Made by a program: the position numbers and the translations under genes | NCBI GenBank assembly: GCA_022559845.1 | Contig: CM040117.1 | Span: 11,432,856 to 11,496,855, forward strand | DNA length: 64,000 nt | Direction: 5' to 3' | DNA from: Amorphophallus konjac | Lineage: Eukaryota > Streptophyta > Magnoliopsida > Alismatales > Araceae | The notes under the pieces: generated by a model | The model's database searches: none | What the model saw: the letters and a program-made list of their open reading frames with translations, nothing else | What the model was told of the DNA's origin: nothing | Shown here: one piece after another, positions 57,239 to 64,000 of the stretch | How positions within the stretch are numbered: the stretch's first letter is position 1 | How the letters are laid out: each line of letters starts with the position of its first letter

Positions 57239-57837
57239 TGTTGAGCTATGGTTTTGATGATAACTAAACTTAGTGTGTAATGCTATGGTTTTGATGCTAA
57301 CTACACTTCATGTGTGATTAAGTGAATGATGATAACTAAAGTATATGGTTGATTATTCCTGTCGATTGGTTGAATATGATTCAGTTGAACATGACTTTTG
57401 AGGCTACAGCTTTGAATGCTTCCTATGCATGCTCTTCATGGAGCTTGGTTACATAATGCATTCATATTGGACAAATGCATACCTATTGATCTTGACCTTT
57501 AGTCAATCATATTTTCAAAGTGTTCACTTGTATATGTGCATGGCTAAATTGTTCTCATACTTTGCTAACTTGCATAGAAATAATTCTTGACCTTTAGCTT
57601 AAAGCTTTTATGGTTCAAGTGTTTGTATACACCTTGAACATGGGCTTTCATGTATGCATTTCATGCATTTATCATATTGATTATTAAGCTAAAGTTCTAC
57701 TCATTTTTATTATGGTTTTGTAGGTTAAATTCTTTGTATAATCCCTCCAAGATCAAAGGAGTTTGATGCCACAGAGTTTGGAATGGTTGCAATGGAGTTT
57801 GGGGCTAAAATGTAGTAGTCTGGAATTTACTTTAGCT

Positions 57838-58015
57838 GGCGATCGACCGACCTGTAGCTGGCGGTCGACCGAAATTACGAGAATTCAGAAAACTACAATT
57901 TTTCTCAGAGCGGTCGACCACCAGCCTGATTCCGGTCTACCAAAAATTACAGCAACGTTTTGCCTACAGTGTTTTTACAGAACGGTCGTCCGCCAGCCCA
58001 CCTCCGGTCAACCGC
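57838..58015 (+). repeat. GGTCGACC motif cluster in element B LTR
   Basis: Six copies of a CGGTCGACCG-like core (GCGATCGACCG, GGCGGTCGACCG, AGCGGTCGACCA, CCGGTCTACCA, AACGGTCGTCCG, CCGGTCAACCG) in 180 bases, about 140 bases upstream of the TATA box. Spacing is uneven, with pairs separated by about 22 bases. Confidence 0.65.
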
Positions 58016-58156
58016 TAGCCCCGAAGCCTCCAACTTTGACTTTTTGTTTCCAATCCATGGAGAGATCCACTCACCCATTTCTTTAATCCCAATGCTCCCA
58101 ATCTCCCCATAAATTTTAGATATGGGTCTGGGGCTTGTCTCCTAACCTTCCAAGGG

Positions 58157-58165
58157 TTATAAAAC
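58157..58165 (+). promoter_or_regulatory. TATA box of element B 3' LTR
   Basis: TTATAAAAC in the context AGGGTTATAAAACCTC, about 920 bases into the LTR. Its counterpart in the 5' LTR is deleted. Confidence 0.65.
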
Positions 58166-59460
58166 CTCTCTTTGAGGTCATGAACCCTAAGAGACTCTAA
58201 GAGAACAAAAGAGGGATCAAGGTGGCTCAAGGAAGAAGAAGAGTGTTACTGTAGCATGAACAGTAGTCTGTGATTCAAGTCTCCATCCAGTAGTTGAAGT
58301 TTCAAGGTTCTTCTGAAGTAATCATCTTCCATGAGTTGAAGAAACAAACATCCAATCAGAAGAGATCAAGGTGTGCCTATCAACCAAGAGAAATCGGAGA
58401 AGAGCCTATCAACCAAGGAGCCTATCAAGGGAAGAAGAAGAAGGATGCTACAAGGAAGAAGGAGCCATCCCAGCATCATCTGAAGGTACTCTAGCTCCAT
58501 TTGAAGTTAGCAATCTCAAAGGAAGAGAACAAGCTCACAAGTATCAAGAAGATACAAGGATTTATCTAAGGAAGAAGGAAGGGTACTGTACCCGTGAATA
58601 GTACTCCGTGCAAGGAAACCTACATCCATCCAAGGCCATTCAAGCTGAGTCTCAAGCCATTCAAGCAAAGAAGGAATCAACGCAAAATCTGCAGCATACA
58701 CTCAAGGGGAGTCTTAATCAAGAGTTTTCTAAACTGAGCCTCATTGTTTTAATGTTTTGGGTGTTATACTTGTGGTCATCATAAACTGTAAGAACTTGTG
58801 TGTATGTGTGGATCATTTTGGAACCGTGGTCCTGTGTGTGATCGTCGTGTTCCATTCGTGTGTGCGTAGGTCTTCCTAGATCTATGATTATGTGTGTGTG
58901 GATCTATTTAGATCCGCTCTGTCTCGTGTGTTGATTGCTGCACTTGTGGCAGCGTGTGTTTGTTTTGGTGATCCGGTTGTCGGATCGTGTTGGAGACATC
59001 GTCTCCGTGTGTGTGTGTGTGTATTGAGGTGCGTCCCCGTGTGTGTATGGGCAAGCGTAGTCCTACGTGTGTGGTTAGAGCGTCGTCTCCATTTGGGGAT
59101 TTATCCCCGAGTGAAGCCTCACCGGGTTTGGTGAGGGGTGGACGTAGGATTTCCATCATTGCATCCGAACCACCTTAAAAACCGCTGTGCGTGATGGTTT
59201 GAATTGTGTGGTTTGGTCCTTTTCTTATACCTCCATTCTAAGTGAGTGTCAGTGTTAATTGTTGTTTCGGATTTATCTACGTATATCTTGCATAATCTAT
59301 ATCTCATCATATAAAGTTTGATAAATCTAATTTGTGTACAAATAGTTTTTAATCTCTTAACTAGCATTCTATCACATATTTTAAAAAGGCCAAAAGTTTT
59401 CGTAAAATTTGTATACACCCAATTCACCCCCTCTTAGGTGTCATTAATCGCGGGACTTCA

Positions 59461-61727
59461 AAAGAAAGGAGAGTACGTGCTCAGCTTTGAAAAAAATGAG
59501 TGGGGGAGTGAACATGCCCATGCTTATGCAATCTCAGTGGAGGTCTTGTGCAACTTTACCATGCGTATGCAGTGTTTGATCTGGTTATCAAGAGGGTGTT
59601 GTCCTGGACAGCAGCCCGGACCTGAGGGAGTCGACTCCCAGGGTCGACCCATATGACAGCAGGCTCCCAGCCCGATCCAACGAAGTTTTCGCATTGAACA
59701 CATATGCATATGCGTGTAACCTGCCCATTCAGTTATTTTTTTGTTCTAAGGGTTCTTCTTTTTTTGGGTCCATCTTCTTCTTTAACAGTTCTTTAGTTAT
59801 CATTATGTCATTTTTTTGTACTGCCATTCTCATCTTTTATCACTTCCTTGTTCTATTCATTTTTTTTATTACTGATTCAGCGATTAGCCTGAGTTCCTGA
59901 CAGAAATCCGACAACACCTCCCCTAGACCCAGAGCATTTGGGGGGGTAAAAGCGGGTGTCCATCCACAGAAGTCTGAGACGGCCCCAAATTTACATGGAT
60001 GCGTACAAGAGCGGCAGCATCCGTAACCGAGAAGCGGGCGGGTTAAATCTAGAACCCAATTTATTCAAGGAGCTCAGAGTGGGCAAACCAATATGTAGGA
60101 CTTACAAATCCATGGGGAAAGGAATACAAGTCTTACTAGCAGGGGGAGTGGCCTGATCTCCCATGACAAGGAGTTAAACAGAAATATGCCGAAACTGGTG
60201 CATTTAAGAAAACTTCGGGGGTAAAACAGCCTCCAAGGATCTGGGTTCAGAGCTATACCATGGCGCTGGGTAAGCCCTGAACCTCTACCTGGAGAGTCCC
60301 CTTTGTGCGTGTATGCTGAAGACACCAGAAGTCCATCCGTATCAAGCAAAAGAGGCCAAGGCATGATGAACATAATAGAAAAAAAAATGACAGGTCTATT
60401 GAGCAATAAACATGCCCAGAATCGGGCAACAGGAAATGGGGAAACATGCTTAGGGCGGGAGAAGAGACAAGATGAAGCCCGTATCACTAGACGCAACTGA
60501 AACTTTCGTTTATTCTCTATAAGAACAACAGATACAAAGGGGAGGAATACCCTGTAGCAGGAGAAGGGAAAGGAAAAACAAGCAAAATTAAAAGAAATAC
60601 AACGAGGGGGGAGCACTGCTCCTCTTCCCCCAGCCTCACCTCTCTTCCTCTGCTCTCCCCTCACTCTTTTCTTCTTCTCTTCACTCTGTAGGCATACGTG
60701 CAAAACGAGCTCTTAGCTCTTTTTCTTTTTCTTCTTCTCCTTTTTCTTTTGAAACCTTCCACCACCTTTTCCTTCGGACCTTGCATCCCTTTTATAGGGG
60801 TGGATGTGGACTCGTTCAAAATCCCCCCAACTTCTTCCTCTTCTTCATTCTCTTCTCCTCCTCCCTGTTCGATGCTCAAGAGGCCCATACGTAGGGGCAG
60901 CAGAGGGTGGTGGGGCTATCCCCCGCGGATTGGCCGGTGTTGGCCGATGCGACATTGATGTCGTTGGTAGGGGCTCGTAGGTCTATAGAGCCCTGCCGAA
61001 AAAGGGAAGATCCTGCCGGCCACGCTGGCATGCTGCCATTCGAAGGCAGGTGTAGGAGTTGCCATCTTGGGCGCCTAAGGCTTCGTAGAATTAAATGCTC
61101 GCAGAGGCCTGCCGTTCGCGCTTTAGCTACTGGTTAAGGGGAGGAGCCCTTCCATTCAAATGGTGACGAGGGCCACCAGATGGGGTGGCGCCGGATGGGT
61201 TGCCCCCCCCCCCTTTCATTTGTTTTTTTTCTCTTTCCCCGTTAGATGGGGGCTGTCGGATGGGGTGGAGCCGGATGGGTTGCCGCCAGATGGGGAGTTG
61301 CCCTGCCGCTGGATCACTCCTTCCTCTCTCATTTTTTTTCTTTTTTTCCTTTTTCCCTTTTTCTTCTGCTGCAGGATGGGGCTCCAAAGTGCCGCCAGAT
61401 GAGGGTGGCATCGATTCACTCCCACCCCTCCTTTCTTCTCTCATTTTATTTTTTCCTTTTCGTGTGCGTCTACATGTGTGCGTCGACCCAGCCAAGGGTT
61501 ACGCCGACGCACCCTTCTGATCACCTTAGAAGGCAGCCTACATTCTTCACGCATGTGTCGATGTGGCGTGTAAGCTACGTAGACGCACCTTGTGAGGCGC
61601 GTCGACGCACTTCTTCTCTTCTTCTTCCATCGCCCTTGTTCAGCTCGGAGTGGCTTGACGCTCTTAATGGCAAATTTCAGGTGTCCACAGTTCTTCTCAA
61701 ACCAACCCCAGTAACATGATGGAGGAT
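59461..61727 (-). other. Unassigned LTR-like DNA between B and E
   Basis: No protein domain on either strand. A minus-strand TATA box (CCCTATAAAAGG, about 60785-60797) suggests a minus-strand LTR whose edges I could not place. Repeated CGGATGGGTTGCC/CAGATGGGG phrases lie at 61178-61310, long C/T tracts at 60620-60880 and 61320-61375, and TGCGTCGAC motifs at 61480-61610. Palindromes GGGAGTCGACTCCC (59626) and GGGTCGACCC (59641) are next to each other. The 209-codon minus frame 60074-60703 has no recognisable feature. Confidence 0.4.
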
Positions 61728-63645
61728 CTACCTCAAAGGATCTTAGTCTTTGATAGACTGGGGGCATCAGTCTACTCTGAGAAATGTCCTGAGAATAAGT
61801 GGACGGTGCGGTTCATTAATGACGTTGTTCGGGTGTTCGCATGCTATGCCATCGGCCAACAACCCGAGACCCAGTCCGATGACATGAACCAGCCATTGGC
61901 CCAACTCAGGAGGCCTCGCTCCCTAGCCCAGCCTCTGGTGCCACCAGGTCACGTCGGCACTTTTTTCGGGCCACAGGCATCGGAACACCCTGAAGAGATG
62001 CCAGCAGAGGACCGTGGCATTCTCGTAAATGCGGATCCAGTTACCAACAATTCGCAAGCAGATGAGGTTCAAGATGTGACTCTTGAAACTCTCATGAGGG
62101 ACAATCAACACTTTAAGACCCTCTTGTAAGATCTTCTCTAAGAGCGGGATTCTCACCCTCAACATCCTACTAGGCCTCTGATAAAAACGCAGATGCTATC
62201 AGCCGGGTACAATGGTGCCAACACTTTGGCAACAACTGCCAGAGCCCCGACAATAGCTGGGTTTGGCACACCTCCAGTAGAAGCCAATCCATGAGCATCA
62301 AACATGTCGTTGCTAGAAAGCCTGATAGCGCAATGGCAGATGATTGAGCAGATCGTCGAGACGAAGCTCGCCCAGTACGGGGAAGGGGTCACCACTATAG
62401 ATCTTTACAGTATGCCGTACCCACTACACCACCAATTGAAAAAACTTCCTCCGGAGTACAGCAAACCCCCGAAGTTGCAGAAGTTCGATGGGCAAGGGTC
62501 TCAACATGAGCACTTGGCCTATTATATCACGGCCATGGGTGAGCTAGCGCTGGACGAGTCTTACCTCCTCCGCTACTTCGGCACTTCATTTACTGGAACT
62601 ACCTTCCAATGGTATTCCCACCTGAAGCCTAACTCAATGATTGATTGGGCAGATCTCCAGAAGAAATTCTTCGACCGCTTCCAGATGGTGGAGCGCAAGA
62701 TCTCCCTGACAGAGATTTTCTCTCTATGACATAAGAAGACTGAAAGTGCTCTCAACTTCATCAAAAGATGGCGAGACCTAAGCATGAGGTGCATCAACCC
62801 TCCATCCTAGGAAGATGCATCATTATATGTCACAAAGGCCTGGCAGCTGAGGTCAGCAAAAAACTTCTCGACACCAACATCAAAGGCTTCGACCAACTTA
62901 ACTCGGCAGTCGTCGAGATAGAGATGTTCTTCGCCTACATCCCAGGCTATACTCTAGCCAAGGGAAAACATGTGTGAGAATGCTACACAGGTAAAGAGGT
63001 GAATACTACCGAGTTCACCCCACTGTCAAAGCCAGCAAGGATGGCGAGTCAAGTGGCTCTAGCAAGAAATTAGAGGACAAGCCAGCCGCCTTTTCTTTCA
63101 CAGAGCGTATGAAGATGCCGTTTTCCTTTAAAAAGGAGCACACAAAAATGCTCTTCAACCTTTGTATGGCTCAGAAGATTATTGAGCTGTCAGAAGCTCG
63201 AAAGCCAGATGACACCCAGAAAGCTTATGGCCCCAACTATTGCCCGTATCACCGCATGTTGGGTCATCCACTTGAAGATTGCTATGTCTTCAAAACTCAT
63301 GTGCAAAAGTTGATCAGAGATAGCCTCATCAAGATGAAGAGTGGTCTCGTCGATCCTCCATAGCCACATGCGTGGGCCAGGCCCACCAAGATGGCACGTG
63401 TGATTCACTATTTGACTAATGTGATTCACATGATGGCCGCAATCTCCCTCTCTAACACTGAAGCAGAGGAGGCCATTACTAGTCAAGCCGAGCACTCACT
63501 ATAGTATCCGAGATGGAGACCCTGGCATAATCGCACACCTCTCTCCTTTCCAAGGGAGAGAACCAGATGACTCTTTGATATCCTTGTCCAGAGAGGGCAT
63601 ATCATTGTGCAAGAGCCACCAACCAACTTGATGTGGGATGACGTC
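61728..63645 (+). pseudogene. Element E: second, truncated Tat-type gag
   Basis: It parallels element C gag from its middle N-terminal part: VFDRLGASV (61741-61767), LETLMRDNQHFKTLL (62083-62127), LAQYGEGV, the capsid YLLRYFGTSFTGTTFQWYSHL and WADLQKKFFDRF (62560-62690), RRCxHHC-type CPYHRMLGHPLEDC (63241-63282), and DPP end. Stops at about 62127, 62142, 62727, 62807 and 63361 and several shifts break it. The region lost from C at its D junction is present here (DTNIKGFDQLNSAVVEIEMF). Neither PBS, protease nor LTR was found, so both ends are truncated. Confidence 0.8.
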
Positions 63646-64000
63646 GGGGGGGGGGGGGGGGGGTCTTCAAGCGAGCTGCCAGCCGGCGGGATGATGACTA
63701 ATGTTTGGCCAGAGAGTGGGGCAGGTGACCTTGGGCGCGTCCGTGGGCTTCTGCTACTGGCAGGATGGGGTGTGTCGGCCTACCTGCTAGTGCAGGTCGA
63801 CCTGCACCTCTTGGCTGGGCAGCAACCCCTTGCAAAGCTCCAATCTGAACCTGTTCACCGTGGATGTTCAAGTTGGGGATTGTTTGAGGTTTTGGGGGTG
63901 TTGTAATATGGTGGAAGAGTGTGGGAGTGGGGAAGGATACATGCTGGGTAGCTTAGGATGGCCGTGGGGATATAAGGAAGGGAAAAAGAGGAGAAATGAA
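63646..64000. other. Poly-G tract and unassigned DNA at window end
   Basis: A run of 18 G (63646-63663) ends the E gag similarity; its length may be unreliable. The following GC-rich DNA has a perfect 18-base palindrome GTGCAGGTCGACCTGCAC (63790-63807) and a TATAAGG near 63970. It could be the start of another LTR, but no matching copy is in the window. Confidence 0.4.

Larger units (their letters stand above)
14829..59460 (+). mobile_element. Element B: SIRE-like Ty1/copia retrotransposon lacking pol, hosting F and C
   Basis: LTR sequence at 14829-15863 and 57239-59460 brackets an internal region with Met PBS, gag with coiled coil and zinc knuckles, and an AG-rich polypurine tract. Removing the insertions F and C leaves roughly 5.4 kb of internal DNA (15864-18043, 21191-22111, 54969-57238) with no protease, integrase or RT motif. 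It is therefore a non-autonomous or deleted member. The SIRE/Maximus affinity is inferred from the large coiled-coil gag, the GPKKIWVPK motif after the knuckles and the LTR start TGTTGAGC. Confidence 0.75.
57239..59460 (+). mobile_element. 3' LTR of element B
   Basis: 2,222 bases, TGTTGAGCTATG to CGCGGGACTTCA. It keeps the U3 missing from the 5' copy. A cluster of GGTCGACC motifs lies at 57838-58015. The matching target duplication on the left is lost. Confidence 0.85.

Noticed and set aside
60074..60703. A 209-codon minus-strand frame
   Set aside because: No recognisable motif, and it crosses LTR-like DNA; a chance frame is more likely.

Overview
This is a stretch of angiosperm nuclear DNA made almost entirely of nested LTR retrotransposons. 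I see no convincing single-copy host gene, no tRNA or rRNA gene and no CRISPR. The evidence for a plant with a large, repeat-rich genome is: initiator-Met primer-binding sites (TGGTATCAGAGC), plant-type Ty3/gypsy and SIRE-like Ty1/copia protein domains, very long LTRs, solo LTRs with 5-bp target duplications, and a plant-mobile-domain (PMD) reading frame. The species cannot be named from this.

Layout. (1) 1-786: ends of two related LTRs in opposite orientations. (2) 787-14828: element A, a decayed chromodomain-type Ty3/gypsy element (Tekay/Del-like) on the plus strand with gag, protease, RT, RNase H, integrase and chromodomain remnants. It is split by a 3.96-kb minus-strand solo LTR (S1, 6543-10502) and a 1.70-kb minus-strand solo LTR (S2, 11888-13590). 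(3) 14829-59460: element B, a SIRE-like copia element with PBS, gag and a 2.2-kb 3' LTR, but with no recognisable pol and a 5' LTR lacking its U3. Inside B sit F (18044-21185, probable solo LTR, TSD TCATA) and C (22112-54963, TSD GTGAT). (4) Element C is a large Tat/Ogre-type Ty3/gypsy element with 2.78-kb LTRs, gag, PR, RT, RNase H, a second archaeal-type RNase H, integrase, a 3' non-coding block and an antisense gene. C is itself interrupted by D (28045-33867, minus strand, in gag) and by G (50587-52872, solo LTR, TSD CCTTA, in the 3' LTR). (5) 59461-64000: unassigned LTR-like DNA and a second, truncated Tat gag (E).

How the parts work together. A and C show the usual order LTR-PBS-gag-PR-RT-RH-INT-PPT-LTR, with many stops that look like C-to-T decay. 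D keeps two long open frames separated by one in-frame TAG: a gag and a product ending in an integrase C-terminus, with no PR, RT, RNase H or integrase core. It is therefore probably a non-autonomous passenger. B also looks non-autonomous.

The most unusual content is in element C. First, a cassette of three or four consecutive RNA hairpins with an A-rich bulge and mostly GNRA-type tetraloops lies after pol; it is present twice, and the two copies differ by compensatory base-pair changes. Second, an antisense, intron-containing PMD-family gene fills about 5 kb between pol and the 3' LTR. Third, an array of head-to-head palindromic half-sites lies just upstream of the LTR TATA box in both LTRs. 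D adds a protein with a YGCPGP-type repeat that I do not recognise.
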